Of a stretch of DNA of 64,000 nucleotides, positions 32,748 to 43,240 are shown piece after piece. Positions within the stretch are counted from its first letter, which is position 1. The number at the start of each line of letters is the position of its first letter. The DNA lies in contig MPCU01000005.1 of the NCBI GenBank assembly GCA_001874305.1, positions 62,001 to 126,000 of the forward strand. Direction: 5' to 3'. The translations under genes and the position numbers were made by a program. This DNA comes from Bacteriovorax sp. MedPE-SWde (GTDB lineage: Bacteria > Bdellovibrionota > Bacteriovoracia > Bacteriovoracales > Bacteriovoracaceae). The notes under the pieces were generated by a model. It was given only the letters and a program-made list of their open reading frames with translations, ran no database searches and had not been told where the DNA came from.

Positions 32748-34286
32748 TTAAATTTGTTCCACCAGATATAAGTTTTCTGTGCAGAAACTTTGTAAATACT
32801 TTGTTTCACCATTAGTGAAGTCTATTCTCGCATTTATTACTCCAAAGTCATGACTAACCACAAAAGCTCGCTCGGAGATACCCGTCATCTCCCTACTAAA
32901 TGTACCGTCTTTATCCATGAAATAAATGTCATACGAGCCCGTCTCCTGGGCTGAAGACACATTTGCCCGAAAGTCCTTTAAATTCTTATCCAAATTAATC
33001 TGTATTACGCAGGAGTTCGCTCCCTCCATTATATTAAAAAGTCTTTTAATATAATTTACGTATTCACTTGATGGAATTACGGCCTTTTTTGACTTTCTAA
33101 AACCTAGATACACAACTTCTTCATCACCTATCGCAAGATAATTCCTAAACGAAGCCTCTCTTATCGGCAACTTTACCTTATATCTATTAAGCGCAAGCTT
33201 CTTTGAGGTCTGACCACGATTAAAAAAGCTTACGAACTTCTGATCGATATCTATTTTAGCCAGTGTTTTTGCAACAATATTCTCTTCAAATAGATCAACT
33301 GCCACATACTTAGATTTTATTAGATGAGGTTCATCATATGTGACCTCGCCTTGAGTGATATGCAGAATTTTTTGCGCAACTCTGCCCTTAAAGTCCATAT
33401 ATTTAATCATATGATTACCTGGTATAACATCAAGGTAAAGCTCAAAACGGTATCTACTACCCTCATCAACCACTTTATATCTTTCATTAAGGTAAATTTT
33501 CTTTTTAAACTTACCCTCGATGGTGGTGGAATCAACATCACTACCTAAGTCTATCAATAGATGTGATCCATACTCTTCAGATACATTCTGACTATCCAAG
33601 ATTTGTGAAAAGGCATCAGTCTGAAACACAGGAATATTAAAAAGTAGGTCTTTTTGAGCACTTACCTCAAAATTTGTGCGTACCAATCCACGAGATGCCA
33701 CAGAAGCTCGAAAGGTTGAATAGTCACTACCATGACTAGTCACTGGAATACTTATACTACCTGTCCCATTATCACTAACAACACTATTTAAATCATAATA
33801 GGGAACTAAATCAAAGTCTGATATAGTTACGATCTGTTTTCCCTTAATTCCTATACTTGTTAGCTGAACTTTGAATTGTCCTTTAGACTTTTTGGAATAA
33901 GCTGATTGTATTATCTTACTATAATCAATTACGGGCGCTGCTGGCTTCTTTGAAGGGTCAAAACCTAGCTTTTTTAGCTCAGGTAGCGATACCACAGGCC
34001 GCTTTGTCTTTAATTTCTTTTTATTACTTTCGTATGAAAAGAAGACCATTTCTTCTTGTTTGGCTTTTTTCTTAGTAGCAGATAACTGACTACTCACCTT
34101 ATCTGTCTTTTCTAAAATAGCATTGGTTTTATTCCAATCAATGAGCTCTATCTTACTTTCTATACTGATACCACGAAGCTCAATACGATCTTTAGCTGTA
34201 AACAAAGAAGCTCCTGCACTAAGAGGCAGTAGAGTAGTCATTATAAATATAAGTGTGAGAAATAGCTTTCTCAGGGAATATAGCAT
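32748..34286 (-). CDS. Exported protein of unknown function (512 aa)
   Basis: I do not recognise the family. An N-terminal signal (MLYSLRKLFLTLIFIMTTLL, cleavage after SAGA) is followed by a Lys-rich helical linker (about residues 60-110), then strand-rich domains with Ser/Thr/Asp-rich turns (about 130-300) and a C-terminal part with two Cys (SCVIQINLDKN and QSFCTEN) that could pair. No catalytic motif is visible. It precedes the small barrel gene by 9 bp and is probably periplasmic or surface exposed. The upstream gap to the ATP synthase terminator is short, and no clear promoter was identified. Confidence 0.72.
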   Translation of the reverse strand: MLYSLRKLFLTLIFIMTTLLPLSAGASLFTAKDRIELRGISIESKIELIDWNKTNAILEKTDKVSSQLSATKKKAKQEEMVFFSYESNKKKLKTKRPVVSLPELKKLGFDPSKKPAAPVIDYSKIIQSAYSKKSKGQFKVQLTSIGIKGKQIVTISDFDLVPYYDLNSVVSDNGTGSISIPVTSHGSDYSTFRASVASRGLVRTNFEVSAQKDLLFNIPVFQTDAFSQILDSQNVSEEYGSHLLIDLGSDVDSTTIEGKFKKKIYLNERYKVVDEGSRYRFELYLDVIPGNHMIKYMDFKGRVAQKILHITQGEVTYDEPHLIKSKYVAVDLFEENIVAKTLAKIDIDQKFVSFFNRGQTSKKLALNRYKVKLPIREASFRNYLAIGDEEVVYLGFRKSKKAVIPSSEYVNYIKRLFNIMEGANSCVIQINLDKNLKDFRANVSSAQETGSYDIYFMDKDGTFSREMTGISERAFVVSHDFGVINARIDFTNGETKYLQSFCTENLYLVEQI

Positions 34287-34361
34287 TCTCTACTATTTTC
34301 ACCTGTTTACTTGCTATCAGATAGGTAGGCAAATACTGCCTAGTCAAAAAAATGGCAAAAA

Positions 34362-34385
34362 AAAAGGAGACCGAAGTCTCCTTTT
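34362..34385 (-). terminator. UUCG-loop terminator of the ATP synthase operon
   Basis: On the minus strand AAAAGGAGAC, loop TTCG and GTCTCCTTTT form a 10-bp stem closed by the very stable C(UUCG)G tetraloop, followed by nine T residues. It lies directly after the atpC stop and ends the long rpmH-to-atpC minus-strand block. Confidence 0.95.
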
Positions 34386-34387
34386 AA

Positions 34388-34804
34388 TTATTTTTTAGCT
34401 GTTTTTGCTAATTGTAATCTAAGTTGAGCTCTCTCAACTTTTCTGCGGTACTTAACAAGCTCGTCGTCAGATAGAGTCTGTGAAAGCATCTCTTGTGCGT
34501 TATCAAGTGATAACTGAGCTCTCTCAACATCTACTTCAACCCCACTAGTAGCAACGTTTGAAAGTATTGTAATCTTATCATTTAAGATCTTACATACTCC
34601 AGTTGTTACAACAAAGTGCTTATCCGCATCATCAGATCCACCAAATATAGAAATAATTCCTGTACTTAGTTTTTCCACAACATGTGTGTGATCTTTTTTA
34701 ACTTCTATTTGTCCACGAAGAGTAGGGATAAGAACGTTCTCAGCTGGAACGTTCTTAGCAATAACTCTACTTGGTGTAAGGATATCAACTGTAAAGTTGT
34801 TCAT
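34388..34804 (-). CDS. atpC: ATP synthase F1 epsilon subunit
   Basis: Central-stalk subunit that links gamma to the c-ring and can inhibit ATP hydrolysis. The N-terminal beta-sandwich starts FTVDILTPSRVIAKNVPAEN and includes a TLRGQIEVKKDHTHVV segment. The C-terminal helical hairpin (VERAQLSLDNAQEML to RAQLRLQLAKTAKK) is complete, so regulatory inhibition is possible. 138 aa is normal. It is the last gene of the F1 block, 12 bp after atpD and followed at once by a strong terminator. Confidence 0.96.
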   Translation of the reverse strand: MNNFTVDILTPSRVIAKNVPAENVLIPTLRGQIEVKKDHTHVVEKLSTGIISIFGGSDDADKHFVVTTGVCKILNDKITILSNVATSGVEVDVERAQLSLDNAQEMLSQTLSDDELVKYRRKVERAQLRLQLAKTAKK

Positions 34805-34816
34805 CTTAACCGCCTA

Positions 34817-36247
<1,431 letters not shown>

Positions 36248-37114
36248 TTAACCATTGAGAGATTCTGCACCAGATACAACTTCGATTAACTCAGTTGTAA
36301 TTGCCGCTTGTCTCAATTTGTTCATTTTAATTGTTAGTGTTTTAATTGCTTCTTTACAGTTTCCAACAGCACTATCCATGGCAGTCATACGTGATCCATG
36401 CTCAGCTGCAGTTGCATCAAGCAAAGCAGTCCAAACAGCACTTGTATATGCTTCTGGTATTAGTGAATCAAGAATTACTTCTGGAGATGGATCGTATTTA
36501 AAGTCAAATGGGAACTTTTCTTGAAGTTCTTCTTTAACTGATGCATCTAAAGAAAGTGGTAATATCTGCTTTACAGTAGGTATTATCGACATTGCTGATT
36601 CAAAAATATTATATGCAATATGAATTTTTCCAGCTTCACCAGAAGTGAAGAGAGAAGAAAGTTCACTTGCAACCTTTTGCATTTCATCAAAAGAAGCGTC
36701 AGACTTTTCAAATGTATATGATTTACCAACATTTGCTTCTTTCTCTACAAGTTCGCGTACTTTTTTTCCAATGAAATAAACTTTTAGATTCTCACCTTTA
36801 GAAGCTATGAAGTTTTTAACTACTCTTGAAAGTTGAGAGTTATAACCACCACATAGTCCTTTATTAGAAGAGATTACAAGTAGGATTTCCTGCTCGCTTT
36901 CTTTCTCCTCTAGATATGAATGAGAGTATCCCTGCACTAAAGCAGAAATCGTCTTAATAGACTCATCAAGTTCATCAGCGTATGGACGTGCACCTTGAAT
37001 ACTCAATTGTGCTCTGTTTAGCTTTGCAGCTGAAACAAGTTTCATCGCTTGTGTAATCTTTAAAGTACCTTTGGTACTCTTGATTTGTTTTTTAAGATCC
37101 TTAATATTTGCCAT
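36248..37114 (-). CDS. atpG: ATP synthase F1 gamma subunit
   Basis: Rotating central shaft. The frame opens at 37126, but the conserved start MANIKDLKKQIKSTKGTLKI corresponds to ATG 37114. The N-terminal helix contains ITQAMKLVSAAKLNRAQ. The Rossmann-like middle has LLVISSNKGLCGGYNSQL, and the C-terminal helix ends NKLRQAAITTELIEVVSGAE. About 288 aa is normal. It lies between atpA and atpD in the minus-strand b'-b-delta-alpha-gamma-beta-epsilon block. Confidence 0.97.
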   Translation of the reverse strand: MANIKDLKKQIKSTKGTLKITQAMKLVSAAKLNRAQLSIQGARPYADELDESIKTISALVQGYSHSYLEEKESEQEILLVISSNKGLCGGYNSQLSRVVKNFIASKGENLKVYFIGKKVRELVEKEANVGKSYTFEKSDASFDEMQKVASELSSLFTSGEAGKIHIAYNIFESAMSIIPTVKQILPLSLDASVKEELQEKFPFDFKYDPSPEVILDSLIPEAYTSAVWTALLDATAAEHGSRMTAMDSAVGNCKEAIKTLTIKMNKLRQAAITTELIEVVSGAESLNG

Positions 37115-37160
37115 AAGGTGCCTCAATATCTAGTTGGCGGCCGAAGCCACCATCTATTAA

Positions 37161-38669
37161 TTAGTAATTCTTACTTACAATAAGTTCTTTAACAATGTTA
37201 GTAAGCTTAACCTCATTGTCCTTAGACATAGCATTTGCTTTTCTAATTTCATCCATAAGATCTTTATGAGAAGTGTTTAAGTGATCAATAAGATCTTTTT
37301 CACACTCTTTAATCTTACTTACTGGAACATCTGAAAGTAGTCCTTTCGTACCAGCGTAAATTACTACAACTTGGTCAATAACACCAAATGGTGAGTACTG
37401 ATCTTGCTTTAATAATTCAACAAGTCTCTCACCTTTTGAAAGCTGAGCTTGTGTCGCTTCATCAAGGTCAGAACCAAACGCTGCGAATGCTGCAAGTTCT
37501 CTGTACTGAGCTAGGTCTAGTCTTAAAGTACCAGCAACTTTTTTCATTGCTTTTACCTGAGCTGAACCACCAACTCTTGATACTGAGATACCAACGTTTA
37601 CTGCTGGTCTAATACCAGAGTTGAAAAGGTCACCTTCTAAGAAGATCTGACCATCAGTAATTGAAATTACGTTTGTTGGAACATATGCAGATACGTCACC
37701 TTCTTGAGTTTCAATAACTGGAAGAGCTGTTAAAGACCCTCCACCTTCAGCATCAGAAAGTTTCGCCGCACGCTCAAGTAGTCTTGAGTGAATATAGAAT
37801 ACATCCCCTGGGAATGCTTCACGACCTGGTGGACGTCTTAAAAGAAGTGAAAGCTGTCTATAAGCTTGTGCTTGCTTTGTAAGATCATCAAAAACGATAA
37901 GAGCATGTTGCCCGTTATCTCTATAGTGCTCACCCATTGTTGCACCAGTATATGGAGCAAGGTATTGAAGTGGAGCTGAATCAGATGCAGTTGCAGATAC
38001 AATAGTTGTATACTCAAGAGCACCAGCTTCTTTTAGTTTTTGTTGTACTTGTCTAACTGTAGACTGCTTTTGTCCGATAGCTACATAAATACATTTAACG
38101 TCTTTACCTTTTTGGTTGATAATCGTATCGATCGCAACAGCTGTTTTACCAGTCTTACGGTCACCGATAATAAGCTCACGTTGCCCTCTACCAATTGGAA
38201 TCATAGAGTCAATTGCTTTGATCCCTGTTTGAAGTGGCTCATGAACAGATTTTCTAGCAAGAATACCTGGAGCTTTAATCTCTACTCTTCTTGCAGAATC
38301 AGTTTTGATTTCACCTTGTCCATCAATTGGCTCACCAATCGCGTTTACAACACGACCAAGTAGAGCTTCACCTACTGGAACTTCTACGATTTTTTCAGTT
38401 CTTTTTACAGTTGAACCTTCTGTTATTTTTGGATCATCACCAAGAATAACAACACCAACGTTGTTAGCTTCAAGGTTAAGAACCATACCTTTAGTACCTG
38501 AATGGAACTCAACAAGTTCTCCGGCCATTACGTTCTTAAGACCGAAAACACGAGCAACACCGTCACCAACAGTAAGAACAGTTCCTACTTCATCAACTTG
38601 TAATCTAGTTTCGAAGTTAGAAATTCTTTCCTTAATAATGCTGGTAATTTCTTCTGGATTCATTGACAT
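37161..38669 (-). CDS. atpA: ATP synthase F1 alpha subunit
   Basis: Non-catalytic nucleotide-binding F1 subunit. Walker A is [15 protein letters not shown] (near residue 170), and the alpha signature [17 protein letters not shown] is present. The N-terminal beta-barrel has [20 protein letters not shown]. The frame opens with GTG ATG TCA ATG; the ATG at 38669 has an AGAGG ribosome site six bases away and is chosen. 502 aa is normal. It follows atpH by 25 bp. Confidence 0.98.
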   Translation of the reverse strand: MSMNPEEITSIIKERISNFETRLQVDEVGTVLTVGDGVARVFGLKNVMAGELVEFHSGTKGMVLNLEANNVGVVILGDDPKITEGSTVKRTEKIVEVPVGEALLGRVVNAIGEPIDGQGEIKTDSARRVEIKAPGILARKSVHEPLQTGIKAIDSMIPIGRGQRELIIGDRKTGKTAVAIDTIINQKGKDVKCIYVAIGQKQSTVRQVQQKLKEAGALEYTTIVSATASDSAPLQYLAPYTGATMGEHYRDNGQHALIVFDDLTKQAQAYRQLSLLLRRPPGREAFPGDVFYIHSRLLERAAKLSDAEGGGSLTALPVIETQEGDVSAYVPTNVISITDGQIFLEGDLFNSGIRPAVNVGISVSRVGGSAQVKAMKKVAGTLRLDLAQYRELAAFAAFGSDLDEATQAQLSKGERLVELLKQDQYSPFGVIDQVVVIYAGTKGLLSDVPVSKIKECEKDLIDHLNTSHKDLMDEIRKANAMSKDNEVKLTNIVKELIVSKNY

Positions 38670-38694
38670 CACTTACCTCTACAGTATTAGTCTA

Positions 38695-39234
38695 TTAGTT
38701 ATTTATAATAGATTCTTTAAATTCTTTAAGTTGTTTATCGATTGAAGCATCGATTTGATAATCTTCTACAGTGATTCTTACACCAGCTGAGATAGCTTCA
38801 TTCTTCTTGTAATCTAGTTCAGGATTCAGACCTAACTTGTCTTGAAGGTATGACTTAATTTTAGTCATCATAACTTCATCAACACTGTCTGCTGAACCTT
38901 CAATTGTTCCTCTCATGAATCCTTTATTGTGATCATCGATAACAATGATTTCTTTAAAGATTAATGGAAGTAAACCAAGTCTTGTTTCACCAATTAGATA
39001 CTTCATAGAAGAAATAACAATTGGAGATAGAGCTAATTTAGCAACAATGTCGTTTAGTACTAGAAGTTTTTCTTCTACAGTAAATACATCTAGAAAAAGT
39101 ACATTTTCTAAATCATTACTCATATTGATAACTTCTGTAAGCTTAGTAAGTTCGTCTGCAACATTTACGTTATTAGATGTACCTAATTCGAAAATAGCTT
39201 TTGCGTACGCCTTTGCAATAATTTTTTCTTTCAT
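38695..39234 (-). CDS. atpH: ATP synthase delta subunit (OSCP)
   Basis: Peripheral-stalk cap that joins the b subunits to the top of F1. The N-terminal helical bundle begins IIAKAYAKAIFELGTSNNV. The C-terminal portion has AGVRITVEDYQIDASIDKQL, the family's conserved strand-helix ending. 179 aa is normal. It lies between atpF and atpA, 10 bp after the b gene. Sequence conservation is low as usual in this family, but position and ends agree. Confidence 0.95.
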   Translation of the reverse strand: MKEKIIAKAYAKAIFELGTSNNVNVADELTKLTEVINMSNDLENVLFLDVFTVEEKLLVLNDIVAKLALSPIVISSMKYLIGETRLGLLPLIFKEIIVIDDHNKGFMRGTIEGSADSVDEVMMTKIKSYLQDKLGLNPELDYKKNEAISAGVRITVEDYQIDASIDKQLKEFKESIINN

Positions 39235-39244
39235 TATGTACCTA

Positions 39245-39766
39245 CTACAGTTTAGCTAGAATATTTTCAGTTGTTTTCTTATTAAGTGAACTATCAGAAG
39301 TTAGCTTGCTTTTAGCTTTTGCTATTACTTCATCTAGTAAAGATGTATTAAGCATCTTTATCATATTGTTCTTTTCACTTTCTAGTTTTGAATCTGTATC
39401 TCTAGAGATCTTAACCATTGTTTCTTTTACTTCTTCTAAGTATGAAGCTTCAAAGTTCTGACCATCTTTCTGAGCATTTTCCATAATGGTATTTACTTCA
39501 GAAGTTAGACCACTCATCTTCTTCTCATACATATCAAGTTTGATTTGAGCTTCTTTGTCTCTTTCTTGTGCAAGCTCTACAAGCTCTTTAACTTTTACAG
39601 AGTTCTCATCAAACATTCTTTTAACTGGTCCCTTCATTTTAAAAGCGATGAAACCAAATACTATTAAAAAGTTTCCTGCAGGTACAATTAGATCAGAGAT
39701 GTGTCCATGTCCACCACCAGCTGCGAGAGCTGTTCCTTGTAGGATTAAAAGCGCTAAATACTTCAT
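39245..39766 (-). CDS. atpF: ATP synthase b-type subunit with N-terminal signal
   Basis: Peripheral-stalk subunit: one membrane helix followed by a long cytoplasmic right-handed coiled coil. The first 16 residues (MKYLALLILQGTALAA) look like a cleavable signal peptide, then GGGHGHISDLIVPAGN, a membrane helix (about residues 28-44) and a charged helix to the end. 173 aa. It follows a second b-like gene, so the stalk is probably a b/b' heterodimer as in photosynthetic bacteria and several delta-type groups. It could equally be labelled b or b'. The gap to atpH is 10 bp. Confidence 0.9.
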   Translation of the reverse strand: MKYLALLILQGTALAAGGGHGHISDLIVPAGNFLIVFGFIAFKMKGPVKRMFDENSVKVKELVELAQERDKEAQIKLDMYEKKMSGLTSEVNTIMENAQKDGQNFEASYLEEVKETMVKISRDTDSKLESEKNNMIKMLNTSLLDEVIAKAKSKLTSDSSLNKKTTENILAKL

Positions 39767-39778
39767 AGTAATTTCCTA

Positions 39779-40222
39779 TTATTGAACGATTTTTGTTACG
39801 AGTTCTTGTGATAAGCTATCAGCTTCTTTCATGATCGCATCTTTCTTGCTCTCAATCTCTTTTTCAAATTCAGATCTTTTTGAATTTGCTTCAGCTTCTA
39901 GTTTTGCTTCATGCTCTTTGACCTTTGTAGTCTCTCTAGCAATTACTGTGTCCTTGTGACTAGTGATTACTTTAAAAGCTTCAGATCTAGCATTATCAAT
40001 CTTCTCTTTATACTCTTTTGCAAGCTTCTCAGCCTTAGTAAGCTTATCAGCTGCTCCATCTTCCATCTTAGTAGTTCTTTCTTCTCTAAGGTCTAGAACT
40101 TCTTGAAGCTTTCCAAACAGTAAAGATCTCATTACTAAATAAAGGATTGAAATAAGTGCAAATTGGATAAAAAATGTCTGATTGATATCCAGAGATTTAA
40201 AAATATTAAGAATAGCATCCAT
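39779..40222 (-). CDS. ATP synthase b'-type subunit
   Basis: First gene of the F1/peripheral-stalk block. A membrane helix (about residues 15-33, TFFIQFALISILYLVMRSLL) is followed by VLDLREERTTKMEDGAADKL, the conserved post-membrane motif of b and b' subunits, and a Lys/Glu helix to the end. 147 aa, no cleavable signal, unlike the following b gene. Two different b-type genes imply a heterodimeric stator stalk. It lies 119 bp downstream of the bactofilin gene. A TTGACT at 40305-40300 (minus strand) lacks a matching -10 and is not called. Confidence 0.9.
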   Translation of the reverse strand: MDAILNIFKSLDINQTFFIQFALISILYLVMRSLLFGKLQEVLDLREERTTKMEDGAADKLTKAEKLAKEYKEKIDNARSEAFKVITSHKDTVIARETTKVKEHEAKLEAEANSKRSEFEKEIESKKDAIMKEADSLSQELVTKIVQ

Positions 40223-40341
40223 TGACTATCTACTCCACGGTAGGGTTAAAAATTATTTCGAAATAAAGTTCATTAATAATTAATATCTGGGGAGCTTTTA
40301 GTCAAGATAAACCGACACTACTTCTACGATAACACTCTGTA

Positions 40342-40674
40342 TTAATTATGTTCGTGCATCTTTGTAGTACCGTGGAAGATTACTCCATCTTCTACAACAA
40401 GTGATGGTGTTGTGATTGTACCTTCGAATCTTGCTGGTTTGATTATTTCTACTCTAGATGAAGCTTTGATATTACCTTTTACGACGCCACTAATCAAAAT
40501 AACGTCTGCAATAATGTCAGCATTTACCACAGCGGCTTCAGAGATTATAACTGTGTCATTTGAGAATATACTACCATTAACTAAGCCTGCAATTCTTGCG
40601 ACGCCATTAAACGAAAGGTTTCCCTCAAGCTTGCACCCCTCTTCAATAATTGCGGCCATGTTACTGTGTGTCAT
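40342..40674 (-). CDS. Bactofilin (polymer-forming cytoskeletal protein)
   Basis: Bactofilins (DUF583) self-assemble into nucleotide-free filaments. The 110-aa protein is a right-handed beta-helix of short repeats: EGCKLEGNLSFNGVARIAGL, VNGSIFSND, VNADIIADVILISGVVKGNI, ASSRVEIIKPARFEGTI, TPSLVVEDGVIFHGT. It has a good GGAGAATAT ribosome site. It lies directly after parA-parB. In Myxococcus xanthus bactofilins (BacNOP, with PadC) position ParA and ParB-parS, so this neighbour relation suggests a role in origin anchoring. Between it and parB lies an 18-bp inverted repeat made of two copies of the 16-bp palindrome found in mnmE. Confidence 0.95.
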   Translation of the reverse strand: MTHSNMAAIIEEGCKLEGNLSFNGVARIAGLVNGSIFSNDTVIISEAAVVNADIIADVILISGVVKGNIKASSRVEIIKPARFEGTITTPSLVVEDGVIFHGTTKMHEHN

Positions 40675-40695
40675 ATATTCTCCGTCGACTTCAGT

Positions 40696-40742
40696 AGTGG
40701 TCCCATAGGACCAAAAAATTAAAGTGGTCCTATGGGACCACT
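40696..40742. repeat. Inverted pair of the TGGTCCYATRGGACCA palindrome after parB
   Basis: TGGTCCCATAGGACCA (40698-40713) and TGGTCCTATGGGACCA (40725-40740) are each near-palindromic and are exact reverse complements of each other. With flanking bases they form an 18-bp stem with an 11-nt AT-rich loop. The start-to-start distance is 27 bp. The pair begins four bases after the parB stop. Neither side has a proper T-tract for an intrinsic terminator. The same 16-mer is found six times in mnmE. Confidence 0.95.
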
Positions 40743-40746
40743 CTTT

Positions 40747-41682
40747 TTATCTGTTACTTAGTAGGAATTCGTAGATGTCATTGAACTCAGCTTCGTTAGA
40801 AAAATTAAGAGAAACTTGTCCTCCACCTTTCTTGTTAGATTTCATTGCGAAATGAAAACCAGTTCTCTGCTCTAGTTTTTGCTTGTATGTATCAAGCTTA
40901 TCTTCAAAGAATGAATTTGTTGGCTCAACTTCTTCTTTGGCCACTTTCTTTTTTGCTTTGATTAGTTTTTCTGTTTCTCTAATAGAAAGTTTTTTTGCAA
41001 CGGCCTCGTTAGCAACTCTCATACAGTGTTCTCTATCTTTTACAGCCGCAAGAATTTTAGCATGACCAAATGACAGAAGCTCTTTTTGAAGTAATTCTAC
41101 AACATCTCTTGGAAGCTTTAGAATTCTTAAAAAGTTTGCAACAGTAGATCTTTCTTTACCTACTTTTTTCGCAACTTCTTCTTGAGTAAGTTTAAAGTCT
41201 TCCATTAATTGAAAATATGCTAATGCTTCTTCAACACAGTTCAGATCACTTCTCTGTACGTTTTCAATGATCGACATAACCATTTTTTCACGGTCAGTTG
41301 CTCTTTTAACAACCACTGGTACAGAAGTTAAGCCAGCTAATTTTGAAGCACGTAATCTTCTCTCACCTGCTACTAACTCAAAACCTTTTTCAACTTTTAC
41401 TACAATCAAAGGTTGGATAACTCCGTTCTCTTTAATTGAATTTGAAAGTTCTTGAAGTTGCTCTTCTTTAAATATTTTTCTTGGTTGATTAGGATTAGTT
41501 ATAATTTGAGAAACATCTACCATTGATGGATTTGTTTCAATTGTCGGTTTTGATATTGTTTGTGCAGGTTTAGCTACATCTCCCATATCCATTGCCGCTT
41601 TAGCTTTATTTAAAACAGAATTATTAACACCATTATCTAGTAGTGATGCCATTCCTTTTCCAAGTGCCATTTTCTTAGCCAT
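40747..41682 (-). CDS. parB: Chromosome-partitioning protein ParB
   Basis: A CTP-dependent DNA clamp that loads at parS and spreads to organise the origin region. The flexible N-terminus has a ParA-stimulating basic start (MAKKMALGKGMASLL). The CTPase motifs include GERRLR (residues 106-111) and IENVQRSDLN. The helix-turn-helix reads LTQEEVAKKVGKERSTVANF. The C-terminal dimer domain (VSLNFSNEAEFNDIYEFLL) is complete. 311 aa is typical of chromosomal ParB. It follows parA by 12 bp. A perfect parS lies about 3.4 kb away, between mnmG and mnmE. Confidence 0.98.
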   Translation of the reverse strand: MAKKMALGKGMASLLDNGVNNSVLNKAKAAMDMGDVAKPAQTISKPTIETNPSMVDVSQIITNPNQPRKIFKEEQLQELSNSIKENGVIQPLIVVKVEKGFELVAGERRLRASKLAGLTSVPVVVKRATDREKMVMSIIENVQRSDLNCVEEALAYFQLMEDFKLTQEEVAKKVGKERSTVANFLRILKLPRDVVELLQKELLSFGHAKILAAVKDREHCMRVANEAVAKKLSIRETEKLIKAKKKVAKEEVEPTNSFFEDKLDTYKQKLEQRTGFHFAMKSNKKGGGQVSLNFSNEAEFNDIYEFLLSNR

Positions 41683-41694
41683 GATATCCCCTTA

Positions 41695-42543
41695 CTATTG
41701 TAGTTGTTGTGTTACTGAATTATCTATCTGACTTGCATTAGGTACTGCAGGAATTTGATCCTGATCTACCTGTGCAGCTCTTTCTTTTAGAATTACTTCT
41801 TTTGCTAAAGCAAGGTATGCTTCACTACCCTTAGACTCAATATCGTAAAGAATAATTGGTTTACCGAAACTTGGACACTCTGCTAGTTTTACATTTCTTG
41901 GGATAACAGTTTCAAAAACTTTATCTTCGAAGTGTCTTCTAATTTCTGCAGAAACCTGCTTATGTAAACTTGCTCTACCATCAAACATTGTTAAAAGAAT
42001 TCCTTCCATCTCTAATGCAGGATTGAGATTATTCTTGATTAGTTTTACAGTATTTACTAATTGCGCCAGACCTTCCATTGCAAGATATTCTGTCTGCATT
42101 GGTACTAAGAATGAGTTTGCTGCATTTAAAGCATTAACTGTTAGTAGGCCTAGTGATGGTGGACAATCGATTAGGATGTAATCGTAATCATCCTGAATTG
42201 AAACAAAAGCATTCTTTAGTTTCGCTTCTCTTGCGAATTCAGAAACTAACTCAATTTCAGCACCAGATAAATTATTATCAGATGGACATATGTGAAGGTT
42301 AGGAAGTTCTGTTTCATAGATCGCTTCTCTAATGTCAGCGTTTCCAATCATTGCGTGATAAATATTACAAGCCGTATGCTGCGACGAGTCTAAACCTAAA
42401 CTAACTGAACCGTTCCCCTGTGGGTCAAGATCAATTACTAGAGTTCTTTTCTCGGCTACTGCTAAACATGCTGCTAGGTTTATAGTGGAAGTTGTCTTAC
42501 CAACACCACCTTTCTGGTTCATCAATGCTATGATTTTAGCCAC
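41695..42543 (-). CDS. parA: Chromosome-partitioning ATPase ParA (Soj)
   Basis: A Walker-type ATPase that binds DNA non-specifically as an ATP dimer and moves the ParB-parS complex. The deviant Walker A KGGVGKTT is at residues 11-18 with DLDPQGNGS as switch and DCPPSLGLLTVNAL as Walker B. 282 aa, with a Gln/Asp-rich extra tail of about 25 residues after the core (AAQVDQDQIPAVPNASQIDN). It starts at GTG with an AGGGAG ribosome site. It lies between rsmG and parB in the conserved rnpA-yidC-mnmE-mnmG-rsmG-parAB order. Confidence 0.98.
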   Translation of the reverse strand: MAKIIALMNQKGGVGKTTSTINLAACLAVAEKRTLVIDLDPQGNGSVSLGLDSSQHTACNIYHAMIGNADIREAIYETELPNLHICPSDNNLSGAEIELVSEFAREAKLKNAFVSIQDDYDYILIDCPPSLGLLTVNALNAANSFLVPMQTEYLAMEGLAQLVNTVKLIKNNLNPALEMEGILLTMFDGRASLHKQVSAEIRRHFEDKVFETVIPRNVKLAECPSFGKPIILYDIESKGSEAYLALAKEVILKERAAQVDQDQIPAVPNASQIDNSVTQQLQ

Positions 42544-42580
42544 TTATGTCTCCCTGAGATTCCGTTGTGTCTATATAGTT

Positions 42581-43240
42581 TTAGAGGAATTCAGAAAGAC
42601 TGACAAGATTTTTATTGGTTTTTTTCTTTGCTTGTCTAACCATTGTTCCATGTAGAACTTTTTTATTCTTTAAAACGATGATCATTCTACCGTCTGTTTC
42701 AGGCATATCAACAAGGGTCTCATCGACTATTTCCCAGTCCTTTGATAGATCATCTAAGTCCTCTAATTCATAAAAGTTAGGACCTTTATAGAATACAACA
42801 TACAAAGTCTTGTCTGTTATAAATAGTGGAAGAAGTTTTTCAATTGTACTTACTGCTTTAAATGTAACAACTGCATCTCTATCGAAGTACACATTTTCAT
42901 ATCTTTGGTGATAAGTTTTTACGTTGTCTAATTCAAGTGCTTCAGCAATTTGATTTACTACTTTTGACTTCTTCCCTCTTGCTTCAAATCCGATATACCT
43001 TTTTTCCGGATTTATACTAGCAAGTGGTAATAAAGGGAAACCACCTCCAAATCCTATATCAACATGGATCTTTGATTTCGCGTATATCTTCTTTAGACTG
43101 TCTAGTTCATTAAATGGTTTAATACTATCTAAGTACTGCTTGTAGTAAAACTCTTCCGCAGAGTTTATTCTTGTTAGGTTAATCCCAGCAAAAGGACCAT
43201 TTATCTGTTCTAGGTATTTATCACAAAATTCATTTTTCAA
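42581..43240 (-). CDS. rsmG: 16S rRNA G527 methyltransferase RsmG
   Basis: Methylates N7 of G527 of 16S rRNA with SAM. The SAM-binding motif reads VDIGFGGGFPLLPLA, and the substrate segment has GFEARGKKSKVVNQIAEAL. The open frame extends to an ATG at 43345, deep inside mnmG, but a TTG at 43240 with GGGA upstream overlaps the mnmG stop as TTGA. It gives a 219-aa protein of normal RsmG length, so this start is preferred. It lies between mnmG and parA as in many genomes. Translation is probably coupled to mnmG. Confidence 0.9.
   Translation of the reverse strand: MKNEFCDKYLEQINGPFAGINLTRINSAEEFYYKQYLDSIKPFNELDSLKKIYAKSKIHVDIGFGGGFPLLPLASINPEKRYIGFEARGKKSKVVNQIAEALELDNVKTYHQRYENVYFDRDAVVTFKAVSTIEKLLPLFITDKTLYVVFYKGPNFYELEDLDDLSKDWEIVDETLVDMPETDGRMIIVLKNKKVLHGTMVRQAKKKTNKNLVSLSEFL

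Noticed and set aside
40277-40305. Promoter ahead of the atp b' gene from TTGACT on the minus strand
   Set aside because: No -10 hexamer of reasonable quality lies at 16-18 bp.
40696-40742. Hairpin after parB as a simple intrinsic terminator
   Set aside because: The stem is long but no T-run follows on the minus strand, and the bactofilin ribosome site follows closely.
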